From NCBI GenBank assembly GCA_013368315.1, contig JAACJM010000073.1, forward strand, positions 1 through 64,000: DNA of 64,000 nt. The letters are read 5' to 3'. The first letter of the stretch is position 1. Every line of letters starts with the position of its first letter. This document shows, one piece after another, positions 21,912-34,468 of this stretch. The stretch comes from Tetrapyrgos nigripes (Eukaryota; Basidiomycota; Agaricomycetes; Agaricales; Campanellaceae). The notes beneath the pieces were generated by a model. It searched no databases, was not told the DNA's origin, and was given only the letters and a program-made list of their open reading frames with translations. The position numbers and the translations under genes were made by a program.

Positions 21912-24900
21912 CTAACCATTTGCCTGAGCATCCTCATCTTGCTCTTGCCACCCTGTCATAGCTGCCATTCTGAGACCTGGCCATTCCATCATATACCACC
22001 GGTTGACTGCTGTTTCATCTTGGAAAGCAGTACCATAGCGAGGATCTGGTGCCATAGTAACTACTGCCTCAATTGCAGCAATGGCAAAAGCACGAACATC
22101 TGTATCCCAAAAATGCTGCACAGTGTAGTAGGTCTCCAATGATTCTTGAAGTAACCTTTCATGTGGTGCCCCATAGAAAGATCCTACCGTGAGGCTGATT
22201 GACTGTCTACCCATGTTAATGATGGTATAGAAATGCACCTCTGCAATAGAAAATTTATTGCCTGGAAATACAACCTTGCATCGTATATAGTAAGAATCTG
22301 GTTTACGAGGTATGTTTGAAGCTTACCTTAACATTTCGCGCTGTTTGAATTTTGTTCAGAGGCTTGAGATCTTCTTTCCACCGAGATCAAGCTATCTGCC
22401 CATTGGGTAAACCAACCTGAGCCCATCGTACAACACTCGGCCTATATGTATCATTGATACAGACACCATAGTCATCTTCGGTGATCCCAGAAGCAACCAA
22501 ATATTGTGAAATTGCCTTTCCTTCTATCTCTGTGACTGGTTGTCTGACACTGTCTTTGGCGCGACGCAATGAATAGCCGTTGCCTAAATCTATGGCACCA
22601 GTGGGAAGAAGGGGTGCAGATGGCTCGAGATCTGGAATCATAGCTTTTAGAGCATTGACTTGACTTCGTTGCACACCGACATTTGCGAGATTTGCAAATG
22701 CATTTGAGTGCAGGCAAATTTCTGCAGTCAGAGTTCCGATAGTGCGTTCCATTGTCCATTGCGAGTAAATAATACCGGGTCCAATTCGAACAGCCTCAAA
22801 GGGCATGTGCGACAGGGAATGTATGCTGGCGCAAACAAAATGAAGTCTATCTGTTCGCTGTTGGACATACAACTCCTCAAAAGAATCAGAAGCTTCTGTA
22901 AGAAGCTTATGAGAATGCTGTATGTCTTTGCAAGTGATCTCTTCCTAGAGAAGAAGTCTGATGCCCCTGACCAGTTTACAGTACTGTCTCCAGTATAGTT
23001 CCAGAAGAAGATTGTAAAACAAGCAAGGACCGAGGCTGAAGAAATAGAGAAGGTACTCCCAGGCTTTGTAACCGCTGGAGATCTTCTCAGCGGGATTGCG
23101 AGGTGGCCTGTCAAAGGAACCTGGAATATATGGTGTTGTGGCAGCAACATCCTTGCCATGTGCCTTTCAAACCAAAGCTTGCTTGAGCACTGCCCAAGTC
23201 CAGGTGCTTTTATCGTCAGATGGATCACAATCTAATGTACCCCTGAATAAGGGAATGTAGAGGTCGGTGATATTGAGAGCAGGGAGATGCATGCAGTCAC
23301 CCGCAAGTAGAGTCAGAAACCCAAGAATGGAGTTCTCAGGTAGCCCACTAACTATGCTGGGTTTGACTATGCCTGTTTCAAGACGACACGAGATATATTG
23401 AGTCTTGTTAGGGGATTTTACCACATAGTGAAGGTTCTGGTCATAACGTTTTTGGGCTTCTTTAGACGTGAAGCTGCCTAGGAGCACATTAATGTCCACA
23501 TCGTCATGGTCACAACCCTGCACCTCGTAGTTTGTGGGTTTTAGACAGGCCGGATAGTAATGTGTACCACCAGGCTTATGTCGACCAATGATTGGACAGT
23601 AATATTGACAGTGTACTCGTCCATGGTGTCCAACAAATCCACTCAACAATGCCATAGCTGGCCCATCGGCAGCAAGAAGCACAAGGATGATATTTGACGT
23701 GAAAACACTGCCATCATTGGCATTCCATATTTTCATGCCTCCTGCTTGTTGGACCGCTGCAAGGGGGTCTGGGCTGGAGAATTCCATACCAAGGCTAGGT
23801 AGGTAGGTTCCCTGGCAAAGCCCTTAAATTTTTTTTTTTTTACCGACTAATTTGGAGCTGGCAAGCATGCTGGCGGGTGTCAATCTGGTGAGCTGTGAAG
23901 TTAAACGCATAAATATATGCTCACCAGATGTTTATGACATTATGCAGTATCTCTGAGCGCGAGCTGGGTAAGGTTCCGACTGTCCGACAAAGCACAACAC
24001 TTTAGGTCATGTGCACATACTATATTTGGCAGGTAAACTCGTGTGAACTTACCTTATATAGAAGGTAAGGTAGGTAGGTTCCTTGACCGAGGCACTAAAT
24101 CTTTTTCTGACCCCCGGTCGTTAAATTTTTTTTTCGGACCCCCTTGGACCACTGCCACATGGTGTAATCTGGGGAAAATGAAGGAATCCAGGTTCTTTGG
24201 CTTGTTTGGTCCTGGAATGAAGCCTCCTGGTAAAACATGCTTGACCTTGTATCTTGTGGATGGGTCATGGTCAAGCACGACCCAAATGTACATCCAACAG
24301 TCCGACACCTTGTTCCGATACAGTTGCGCTCCATCAATTGAAAACATAACGACCATGTCATTGTCGTGGATTTTCTCGTTCATAACAGCCTCCAAATAAT
24401 CACTTCCATCAAAAAAATCCCGGTAAGGCGACACCTTCACACCCCTGTTGCACTCAAGTTCCTCCAGAATAGCCTGAGTGTATTTACAGCGGTATTCCAT
24501 GCTCTTTGCTCCTTCTGGCGATCTCCAGAGAGCCTGGAGCTGAGGTGACAAGGGGATAGTTGTGAATTGTTGTCGGGGTTTTGTGGAGTTGGGTTCATAT
24601 CGTGCCTTCCCGCACTCACAACAATTCTCGTCCTTTGCGAAGGGCCCTGTAAAAGCAAGACATGTGTCAATACACATGTCCCGCATTATCGGCGAGACTC
24701 TGCTGAGCTGCTCAACTAAGCGGCGCACTCGATGAAATGAAAGTAATTTGCATTCCGGAAATCTACGCATTACAGAGGCACAGACTTTAGTGTATGCATC
24801 TTCAGAAGTATGTGAGGTAGCGAGGTATATGTCCAGTGAGAGTCGATGGTCAGGATCATCCAGTGACAGGACTTCCTCCAGGGGATTGGTGATTTGTGAA

Positions 24901-25292
24901 ACCAACTCTGGTGGAATGGGCTCAATCTTGCTATTCAGTGATGTGTTCTTCAGCTTGTTAATGAAGCAGTTTGCTATTCAGATCTCTTCTATTCGGCTTG
25001 GGGCCTCGTCAGGACCATCTCGTCTCTCCTTGGTCTGGCTATTGACTTCAGGACCATCTCGTCTCTCCTCCTCCGCAGAAATCCTTTCTTCGTCTTCCTG
25101 GTCATCTAAGCAGCCAGGATCCGGGCCCTCGTCCTTGTCTTCCGCAGATGGTGTTGGCTGGAACACAGAATTGAAGTAATGAGGACGATATGAATAGAAA
25201 AAGCCCAATGATATGCTCACTAAATCAAGGGCATTGTCCTCGACATCCTGGCCAGCACCTATCATAGGTAGGTCTTCCATTCCGCTCATCAC
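21912..25292 (-). pseudogene. Tnp2-like (CACTA/EnSpm-type) transposase
   Basis: A DDE-type transposase of the agaricomycete Tnp2-like family. The order of recognised blocks is: an acidic N-terminus; SPIMRDMCIDTC; CCECGKARY; FSIDGAQLYRNK with YIWVVLDHDP; GGFIPGPNKPKNLDSFIFP; a segment with IWNANDG and LSGFVGHHGRVHCQYYC; TMERTIGTLTAEI; and a C-terminal block beginning MGRQSISLTVGSFYGAP. Breaks are a TGA at 24978-24980, an insertion-like stretch at about 23790-24120, a TGA at 23167-23169, and a TAG near 22946. The gene was largely collinear before decay. The superfamily is a confident family recognition; activity is ruled out. Confidence 0.75.
23796..24115. repeat. Insertion-like block with direct repeats inside the Tnp2-like gene
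   Basis: The motif TAGGTAGGTAGGTTCC followed by a TTAAA-T(n) tract occurs at 23796-23840 and, slightly diverged, at 24071-24111. A third TTAAAT(n) tract lies at 24124-24133. The protein reads HHVAVVQ on one side and LAAVQQAGG on the other, which look like two versions of the same alignment position. It could be a small retroposed or LTR-like insertion, or a recombination junction. Confidence 0.45.
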
Positions 25293-25801
25293 ATCAGGCT
25301 CCTCCAGCTCCTCGAGTCTATACTAGTATAGTGGTAGTGTAAGTAGTACTAGTACATACCTGATTATGAAAATAGTGCAAGTGTTCATCCAAAAGAGTGT
25401 AAGCTGTGTTGCATAGCCCAATTCGGGTCACGATCCCGATTAGGCTTTGGCTCCCCGCCGCTTACACAGTATACCCCCGTTCCCTCAGCGCCATCCCACC
25501 GTTTGCCCGCTCCCTCCGCAGCACAGGTTAGTCCATTCCGCTGGACATGAGGCTCCTTCCGTAATACCTTCCATACTTGTTTCTGCGGAAAAATCAAATT
25601 CTCACTGAGTACTCGCCAAGTATTATCTACACAGCTGCCAGTCTAAACCTACCAGCTACCCTTTGAGACAACGCAGCTGTCATTATCTTCACCATGCACA
25701 CACTGAGCATAGCTCACCTCTGAGTTACTTAAATTGAAGATGCGAAGAAATGTCAGTTAAGCTTTCAATGGATATTTCAGAGCTTCCTCTTTCATTTGTC
25801 A
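25293..25801. other. 5' region of the Tnp2-like unit
   Basis: No clear gene. It includes TAGTATAGTGGTAGTG near 25324-25339 and a GC-rich stretch (25440-25520). It probably contains the promoter or a lost N-terminal exon of the transposase. No CACTA-type end could be paired. Confidence 0.4.
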
Positions 25802-25809
25802 AACGTTAC

Positions 25810-27696
25810 CACCTAATATGACCAATTGATCGGACTTATATAAGGCGTTGATGCCCCACGAAGCGCCTTACATATAAGGCGTTTAGCGTATTTCCGAGCA
25901 GTTTGATGCCCTTCGATGGGTCTTCCCGCCATTAAGTCATTATAGAGTATTTCGAGTAGTGTTCTGGTGTCGGGTTGGCTGTAGGCTGAAGAACATGGCC
26001 ACCACATAAGTAGTGTAGGTGTCCTCTAAGGTCCTCAAGGCTCAGCTCAACATCAACAGTACTGACTCGGAGCCAATCAGCATGATCATAGTACTCTTCA
26101 CCACTCCTCGAACCAGACGTGTTCCCCTGTATTTTGGTATGTAGATAATGATAGCCTTGCTACTAGGGTGCAGATATATTTATGGCTTGTGCACATAAGT
26201 ATGTAAGAGGAATATCATTCTTATGAAGAGCAAGATTCGGAGGAGGAAGATTTGGAAGCAGACGTCGACTTGCAAGGGAGACAATCTGCAACAGTGTAAG
26301 GGTTGGCGAGTATACGAGAAATTATACTAATAGGATGAGAAAGGGTTGATAACTGAGCTCAAGTGTGTGTTCGTTGAGGAATATCCGCAAGTCTGGGAAT
26401 AGGGGTAGCATGCGCATTGAGTCTATCAACGATGACTGGAGTATACAAGGTGTATCTCATGTAACTCCTTGAGAGATTATGATAAGACAGAAGGCGGATG
26501 CTGAGGCCATTGAAGGGCCCAGCCGCCCGACGTGATGGTTGACACGTCGACGCGTTGACGAGCTGCAATGGGCTTATGTCAACAACTGTACTACTCCCAG
26601 GCCCCCGCCCGGTGAGTCGAGCAGCGCTACTGGAGCCATCCGTAGTGTTAGGAATTCTGACAGACATAGTCTATGTATATATGTGTTCAATATATGAAAC
26701 AATCATGACACAATGTTTGTTTTTGAAAAAGTCGTAAAGTCACAATTTTGCAACAAGGTGAACAACGTTCTGTAGCAAGATCCTATAGGTATTGCAGGTA
26801 AGTACTGTTCCAGTAAACTTTATATGACTTATATGATATACCTGACTCACAGGGGCGATTTACAGGTACAATATGATCCTCTATTGGTGGTGTAGAAGGC
26901 TCGCACGACAGACTGTACGGGGTGGTGGGTGTAATGATACTAAAAACATACCCTGAACGTTCTATATAGTCCGGCATAGCTCTGTAAGATAAAGACTGTA
27001 TATAATACTTCCCTAAGGAACATAACCGCAAGGTGAATATGTGTGATCGTTGAAGCTATGACAAAAGGCGGTCATACAATGGTCGCCCGACATATCCCGA
27101 CGTCTGCGCACCTTCCTTTTTTATCTAGTTCTCACGCTCAGTCTTGACCGCTGCTGGACCGCTCTATGAACCTTGTACAGACACACTTGCTGCAGACCTA
27201 GCTTCCAATCGAAATACCCCTCACCAATACGCAATGGAAGCTGAACAGAGCCGGAAATCGTAATTGATACCCCTGGGACCGTCTTGCAGCAATTGGCAGT
27301 CAATGCTAGAATGGGCTTCCATTGCCAATAACCCCATACAATTGCCACATAAATGTACACTGCTAGACACTCACTGTGGGTACTAAAGAGTATATTTTTT
27401 ATAAGGCTTCAGCCCAGCAATGTTACTCAGTGAAGACTGACACTGACTTATGGCCACCACCATATGCAATGGACATAGCACTTAAGGTGCATTCTGTTCT
27501 TGAAAAACATCTAGCTACTCAGATAGCTCAGCTGAATGCTTTTCGTTGCTCAAAATTACTCTATAACTACTTAACGGTGAGAGGACCCATCGAAGGGCAT
27601 CAAACTGCCCGAAAATACGCTAAACGCCTTATGTGTAAGGTGCTTCACGGGGCATCAACGCCTTATATAAGTCCGATCAATTGGTCATATTAGGTG
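25810..27696. mobile_element. 1.9-kb DNA element with about 150-bp TIRs and 8-bp target duplication
   Basis: The left arm (25810 to about 25960) begins CACCTAATATGACCAATTG, and the right arm (about 27545-27696) is its inverted counterpart. Both arms share roughly 150 bp, including a TTATATAAGGCG segment and a GATGCCCTTCGATGGG segment. The flanks are AACGTTAC on both sides (25802-25809 and 27697-27704), a perfect 8-bp target duplication. The interior has several short minus-strand frames but no transposase that I recognise. 8-bp duplications occur in hAT, P and KDZ/Zisupton elements. Near-perfect termini and duplication suggest a fairly recent insertion. Confidence 0.88.
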
Positions 27697-27986
27697 AACG
27701 TTACTGAGCAACGGTCAGTACCTCCTCTCAACAAGATATATTGCTGACCATAGTAACTAGGTCTTTCATTCAAGCTTGTGTACCAATGGTCATCCTCACT
27801 ACCTTGACATTGGCCGTTATTCTGACTGGATTTCCACGGAGGGCACTATCTTTATTCAGGAATGTGAAGCTCGCAGCGGCTCTTTGGACACCCCAGGACA
27901 CCAAGATATCAATGAAGCCTCAATGCGAGATCTACGAGCATGTCAGGAGTTAGTAAGTACATACAAAAGCTTGTGTTTTTGTATTA

Positions 27987-30900
27987 ATGGCATTTCTAAT
28001 TCAATCACCCGCTCAGTTTCTTACAGACAGCCTCGTGTCAGAGAGCTTCTTCTCCGTTGAAAATATGGATTCCTGGCTGGATCCAGCAGTGTTCGATCAG
28101 TGGTTTGCCTGGAGACGTTTACCTTCTCATCCTGTTTCTGCCATGTCCATGAATTCGGCTTCGAGCAGTGATCTTAGTTATGTGATCCCATCAATTCCAT
28201 TGTCACCATCTCTTTGTGCATCAATCAGCAGCCTCGAGGACCATGAACATAACTTCTTACCTCCATCTTCTGCTGAAGGAGAGGCCATTGCCTCCGAATT
28301 AGAGGCTTTATTCACTGATTCTCCTCATCTCGACTCTGCTCCACCAGAGGTTATCAACGTCGACGCTTGCCAGGCACAAATTCCGTCGCATACTGCTAGA
28401 AGGAAACGTCCTCCTTCTCCCGATATCGAAATCTTCGATCCTATTCTCCTCGTTCCATCCAAAAAGTCAAAGAAACAACGTACAGACATCAAAATCACGA
28501 AACAAGAAAGTGTCGACGAGATCATTGATTTGGATGAGGTCCCGACAACCTGGACTGTGCCCCATAATCGCGCTATCTACCGCATCAACCTTCGTGACGA
28601 CAATGTTTCCAACAAAATGTCTTTGGATGCGTACATCTGGAAACAGGCATGGAGTTGTAGCTTTTTTCTGATCCATTCATTTACTGACTTCCCACTTTGA
28701 ATACCAGGATCAGGATTCGTGGGGCGGATCTACAGGCCATAAAACTCGTCCTGATAGCCATGTCTTTGGACTGGTTCCTTCAGAAGTTGAGCCTAAGGAT
28801 GGAGTGGCATGTCGTAGAGCAAACCTGACTTGTAATGGTATCCGCCATTGCGAGTTTTTTGATACCAAGTCATTAGATGACGTTCAGCAATATGAACCGG
28901 ATCCAACTCAAGCTCAGCAGATCTGGAGCAAGGAACTGGATGCGAGAGAGATCGAGGTGAACTCTGTTGCGGCTACATATGTTCGGTGGGTGTACCAGGT
29001 TCTACAACCGCATTCAAAGCCTTGAATGCAAGCTCAAAACTTGCGATGGAAAAGCTGAGGTCAGGCTGGCACGATCCGTGAGTGAATTTACTGTCAAAGA
29101 TGTCAAATTCAACTTAGATCTTCTGCTTTTACACAAGGTTGACAATAGTGGCAAGGGTAAGGCTCGTGAAGAGGCAAATGAATACTTTATTGGGTGTAGT
29201 AAATGGTCAAAGAAAGAGTACTACCAACACCTGTGGCTGCCCATTCCCCCAGGAATCGATCCACATATCTTTATGGCAATGATGCAGAATGGAGGGAAGC
29301 TGACGGGTTCTGATATGGAGGCATTGAACGGCAGCTGCAGCTTTGTCAATCATCCTCGCCAGCGTGTAAACAATTGTTGTAAGTAGTACTGTGTACACAG
29401 ATATTGAGTTATTTATTGAAATGTCTTAGCTTTTTCTCACGTCCGTGATGGTGTTGCTCGCAAAGGAGAAATGATAGAAAGACCATGCCCTGCCAAATTG
29501 ATCATCTTTATTCCTCTTGATGAAACTATTCATTCAGCTTTTGTCCTGCCTCGATCTCCCCATAATCATCCCATATATCTCAATGTCAAACCAGTGCAAG
29601 GAGACAGAAAGAGGATCCGTAATTTGATTGATTCTGCTGGGGTAGTAGGATTGACACCAAAGGGTCTATTGAATGGTAAGCATTTCTGAACTGATTTATG
29701 TTGTTTTTACAATGAACAGTCTCATTTTACCTAGCCAAAACTACTGCAAGGATTGCCGAGGAAGAGGGGGCTTCCCTCACACAGTCAAGTCCCATCTATC
29801 TCAACAAATGGCAGATCTGTCGAGAAATCACAAGTATCAAGACTGATAGATTTCCCAAAGGACTCCATTGGGATGGTAAGCCCTTCGTGCTTTTATAATG
29901 GGTCAGCTTTCTAATGATACAAATTTAACAGGTCTTATCTATGAGTTTGAGCAGCATGACTCGAAGCTTCCCCCAACTAAACACTATATTCATTCAGTCA
30001 TCAGCCGTGGGCATATCAAGATTGCCGTTACTATGCATCCCGGACTGGCACCTTTTGCTCACAAGGTTCGAGAATCCAGGCGGATTTCACTTTCAAGCGA
30101 GTCGCGAGTGAAGATTTCAACGAGTGGGAGGTGGTGGCCTTTTCCGACCGCTACAGTCGACATAAGTGTTTATAGCATTTGGTTCAATGCACAAGGCTAA
30201 TTAACAATCTACAAGGATTCACGCTTGCAAGCCTGTACTGCAACTCATTTGAACGAGCTGCATTTTATTATCTTTTCTGCGAGTTAGATGAGGCTGTCAG
30301 ATCAGTTACTGGATCGTCTCTCAATTCAGGGCTCTGAGCCCTTCAGACGGCAACTTACCCGCTATTATCCTTGATAGTGAAGCTGCACAAGCTCTTGGAC
30401 TTGGGGATTTCTTGTTGAAACTCAATAACTCATCTCAGAGTGGTATTCACACTGATGATCCCTCAATAATTGTCCTACATGTGCTCAAACTTTGTGGGGT
30501 CCATTATGAGCGGTGAGTACTTCTCTCTTTGTGTTTGGCTAACATGTACTGATACATGCATTTCTATACACAACACTAGGAATATCGATAAACTTCCCTC
30601 TGCTACAGTTACTACCGAGGATATCAAGCGCTTAAAGTCATTTCGTTCTCTTAAATCTGATGAGGAAATTCAGCAGTGGCATGAATTTTGTACAAATCAT
30701 CCCGACATCTCCCTCCACAGTGAGCATTCTTTTCTGATTGCTAATTCTGAAAGGTCATTCAACTACGTGTTTCCTAGATTGGTATACTCAAAAGAAGCTT
30801 CATTCGTGGCTACTTCCTTCCCTGAATCGACACCTGTCACAAATGACTAACGAGGCATGGGATTTGACATCGGACAACACAAATCTCGCTGAGGGTGGGC

Positions 30901-32744
30901 ATGCAGGACGTAATGCAGATACTGGAACTCAAAAAACTCTCGTGGAAGCTATCTTGCAGTAAGTACATTTCAACTAAGAGTCTGAATACATCATGTTCAC
31001 AATGTGCATCCAGAGCAAAGCAGAGAGATGACGAGAAGGTTGAGGAGCTTGCTCTAATGGAAGCTTCCGGCCTTCTTGCCTCAAGACAAAGCACAGCATC
31101 TCATCACGAGAAGCTTTCTGGTCAACGAAAAGTTTGGGCTTCCTATAAACGTCATACCCGTGACTCAAACATCGAAACTGTGCAAGAGCTTCAAGCGAAG
31201 TACGACACACTGGGGAAGGAGAGGCGGGATTCAATCGAGAGGCAGAAAGAATATGATGCTATTCTGACTTCTTTTCGTAATATTTCTGAGGCTGAACGTA
31301 CTACTGATCAGCAGGATCAATTTTCGCAAAAGTCCAAGGCCATCAAATGCGAAATTGCACTCAGGAGCAAACTCTTCAAGGAGCAGAAGGAACTGAAGGC
31401 CGAGATAGAGAGATTCAAAGAGTCAGTCAACTTAAAAGGGGTTAGAATTCATGGACGATGACAATCACAAAGATCTAAGTCTCCTGTTGAGGCGAATGAT
31501 CCAAAAGGTATGAAACAGTTTTCGTGTCCATTTACACTACCCAACATCACTGCTTTGCAGAATTAGATCCATCATCGAGTGTGGCTTCTCTGATGGCAGA
31601 GTCAGGTTTGTCTTATCCAAATTTATTTAGCTTCCTTCGATTATCATTCACCCGATCATTTGACAGAGCCTCTATCAGATACGGACACAGATTCTGGAGT
31701 CAGATATACTGACATGTCTGGCGTGGATATAGACCGTCGTGCAGAATTAGATCCATCTTCGAGTGTGGCTTCTCTGATGGCGGAGTCAGGTTTGTCGTAT
31801 CCAAATTTCTTTCGCTTCTTTCGATCATTCACGCGGTTATTCGACAGAGCCTCTATCAGATACAGACACAGATTTTGGAGTCAGATATACTGACATGTCT
31901 GGTGTGGAGATAGACAGTAGTAGTGATTTTGACGATCCAGGGATCGTAGCCGCAAACACGTTCAGTCATGCGTACATCCCACTGTCAGGTGCGTGTTGCA
32001 CCATTCCTTCATACTCAGCCTAGCTGAAAATTCTGATGTAGAACCAATGCTATCCAGCTCGGAGTTACAAGAGATTGACCCACTCAATGATACTTATATA
32101 TCTGTACCTGGTGTGTTCATTAAACATTTCAGTTCTTCTTTCAGTTTAACATTGACAATATGATTCTGCAGAACCAGCAATCTCAGAATTCGATCCATAT
32201 TACATTTCTGAAGCCACTATACAGAATGTTCAAGGTACGGAACTTGTCAAATGGCTGATTAACATACATACAACTCATTTTTCTATGTAGATCTGCCTTT
32301 CACTAATTCGTTCGCAAGTGGACTATATCAAGATCTACCTCAAGCATTCAATGATTCATGGTACGATACACTGATATATATACATGGATTGAACTGTATT
32401 GAACTGAATTTGATAGGTTTTACGATGATCAGCTTGGACTTGGTGATTGCCCGAGCAGTACTGATGTCTCGTATGTCGACAATGAGCAGGATAACTCTCC
32501 TCTTTGGGGTGACTGGAGAGACTATACTCTCTTACCTGCACCACCCCAGAGTCAGGAAAATGGTGAAGATTTGTCGACACTTAATGATCATGACACTGAC
32601 TCTTCTCTTGATGCTGCTGGTGCCTTCGAGAGTCAGTCAGAACACAGAGAAGTTGGGGTGAAATTTGACAAGAATAACATTCTCGAGGACGGAGTACGTC
32701 GGATACGTAAGAAAACAGAGAGAGCTTTATGGAAGGAACGATGA
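27987..32744 (+). pseudogene. RNase H-fold transposase of agaricomycete type (MULE-like?)
   Basis: A long multi-exon gene of a family widespread in Agaricomycetes. I assign it to RNase H-fold transposases, possibly MULE-type. The first convincing coding is at 28065 (MDSWLDPAVFDQWFAW). Later blocks are DQDSWGGSTG (28708), FYNRIQSLECK, YFIGCSKWSKKEY, PRSPHNHPIYLN, FPKGLHWDG, VTMHPGLAPF, ILDSEAAQALG, DIKRLKSF, a segment ending NADTGTQKTLVEAILQ, and a charged helical region (31010-31450). About ten introns are placeable, including a GC-AG one at 28647-28707. Damage: a frame change near 28985, another near 30078, and a TGA at 31459. An acidic C-terminal tail encoded by duplicated exons runs to 32744. 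Family recognition is good; the superfamily name is a guess. Confidence 0.65.
31558..31918 (+). repeat. Tandem exon-plus-intron duplication
   Basis: Unit 1 (31558-31741) and unit 2 (31742-31918) are about 90% alike by eye. Each holds an exon encoding ELDPSSSVASLMAES, an intron of about 55-60 bp (GTTTGTC...GACAG) and an exon encoding PLSDTDTD and VRYTDMSGV. The protein would therefore carry two copies of an acidic 36-residue segment. Both introns keep their splice signals and phase. Confidence 0.8.
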
Positions 32745-33264
32745 TCTAGGGGGATTTGAATATTTATTTTAAGAAATAATAATTATATTATATATATTTT
32801 GCATAAAGGCTTGTATCCGAGCAATATTCAAGAGCTTGTCTCAAGTGCTGCGTTGAATATGTGAATCAGAATAAGTCGAGAATAGCTGAGTCTGTAGATC
32901 TTAATACTTATGCCCAATAGTACGACGACGCACCCATTTTTTTTGGGCCACTCACGATTTTTTGTATCCAGCCACTTAGAGTCTTTATTGGCTCTGAGAG
33001 GACTTTTATAGGGCTTAGTGGTAGACCCCCGTCATTAAAAGAGCTGGCAAATGCAAGGGCGGACGTGCGAAATACGCATTTCTACATTTGGAAACAAATT
33101 ACTGCCGTTCCGATCACCCGGAGATAAGATTGATGGCAGGTTTGATATATCTCGACTTACAATATTCTCAGACTCGGGAAGACAGACTTGCACTCTTTTG
33201 TCCAACTTACACTATTTACACTCAGTATAAACGAGATATATAGCTTACACTAACACTCTTCTGG
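32745..33264. other. Spacer, no gene
   Basis: A very AT-rich stretch (32750-32810) follows the transposase stop. A T8 run and direct CTTAG motifs lie near 32940-33020. No terminal repeat could be paired with the upstream side of the transposase gene. Confidence 0.4.
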
Positions 33265-33606
33265 TCATTCCTCCAGCTCCTCCACTAATGTACCAGAGTG
33301 TTCAGTATCCATGTCAGGACCATTGGCATCACGAGCACCTGCTGCAGAAGAGGTACTCTGGTGCCCTGAGTTCTTTGAAGAGCGACATTGTAGCATTAGA
33401 GGAGTGAGAGTCTGGTTAGGTTGGTAAGGAGTCTTCTTTCTGCGAACGCGGGGCTGCAAGTTGGTTGAGATTGATGAGGAAGAGTCCTGGCTGAGATGTC
33501 GTCTATAAGTTGAGTACGATTTGAGTTTTCCAGATCCATCTGGCCCTCTGCAGTATCTTAAACATTTGCAGAAGACTTTGTTTCCTTGGTCTTCATTGTC
33601 AGACAT
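33265..33606 (-). pseudogene. N-terminal fragment of a Tnp2-type transposon protein
   Basis: The frame starts MSDNEDQGNK at 33606. A Cys-rich block KVFCKCLRYC is followed by a YSTYRRHL segment. This cysteine plus TxRRH pattern opens many agaricomycete CACTA/Tnp2-like proteins and is probably a small zinc-binding domain. The remainder is Ser/Thr/Asp-rich low complexity ending LVEELEE. There is no catalytic domain downstream, so it is an orphan fragment or a small stand-alone gene. Confidence 0.5.
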
Positions 33607-33712
33607 GGAGGGAGGGAGAAAGATAGCAGACAATTTAGGCAATGTTAGTCATAGTCAAATAGATTTGAATAGATGTACATTGAAAGCAAGAGTCTATGTT
33701 CCCGAAAATTTA

Positions 33713-34468
33713 CTACAAAGGTATCTGTGAGATATCTGTATCCATGTCCTTATGGGCCTCTTCACAGTACTCCCTCCAGACCTGCACCTCCAATCTCGCT
33801 GAATCCAATTCTTCTTTCATTTTGCTGAGGTCCTTGGTCAGGATGGTGACCCAATGATTAGCCTGGTGCTTTGACTGCAGAGCAATGATGGCCTCATTAC
33901 AAACATGATCCCTGTCTTGAGTAAGTCGAACTAAATCTTTGTGAGCGGCTGCTTGAAGTCTATGAGCTCCAGCTATTTCAGCACGTAATAAGTCTCGCTC
34001 TTGCTGCAGCACGACAAGTGCATATCGATGGCGGTGCAATGAGTTGCTGAGAGAGGTGATAAGATGGCCTGCTTGCTGTAGATGGTCCTGCACTTTGCCA
34101 CCAAAAACTGGAAGTGTGTTGGGGATGGCATCTAGAGATATGGTATGGAGTTAGTAGCTGCAATAATAAGCAAAGGGAGACAGCAATACACACCTTGCAT
34201 AGTCTCACATTGACAATTCCCCAACATACCATCCTCTCGAGAGTGATCTGCCTCTGCATGTACATCCACTGCATCCGAGTCCGAGTCCAAGTCCAAGTCT
34301 GAGTCTGAATCCAAGTCGGACACAACCAACTCTATCGCGCTTCAGATTATTACCTTGACATACCCATTGAAGCTGCATTACTCACCTAGTGGCTCAATGG
34401 GAACGGAATCAGATATGTTGAGGTCCCTGTAAACGGCTTGACAGACTTGGGCTACTGTAGCATGCAGT
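33713..34468 (-). CDS. Acidic, coiled-coil hypothetical protein (5' exons unresolved)
   Basis: Three exons fit in phase: 34468-34386, 34331-34194 and 34131-33713. The protein has a short N-terminal segment (LHATVAQVCQAVYRDL), a Ser-Asp repeat (SDLDSDSDLDLDSDSD), and a long heptad-rich coiled coil (LVVLQQERDLLRAEIAG to DLSKMKEELDSARLEVQ), ending SQIPL. Upstream exons between 34468 and about 34810 could not be resolved. A stop in the nearest plausible exon (near 34620) suggests they may be decayed. I do not recognise the family. Its position next to a Tnp2-type fragment suggests it may be transposon-associated. Confidence 0.5.

Noticed and set aside
26359..27360. Transposase or cargo gene inside the 25810-27696 element
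   Set aside because: Minus-strand frames are short, show no motif, and cannot be spliced into one convincing protein.
27741..28060. Host gene exons upstream of the RNase H-fold transposase
   Set aside because: Two overlapping frames give different plausible peptides, with no supporting motif or splice agreement.
28985..28997. 13-bp intron at the frame change in the RNase H-fold gene
   Set aside because: Although it starts GT and ends AG, 13 bp is far below any functional fungal intron; an indel is more likely.
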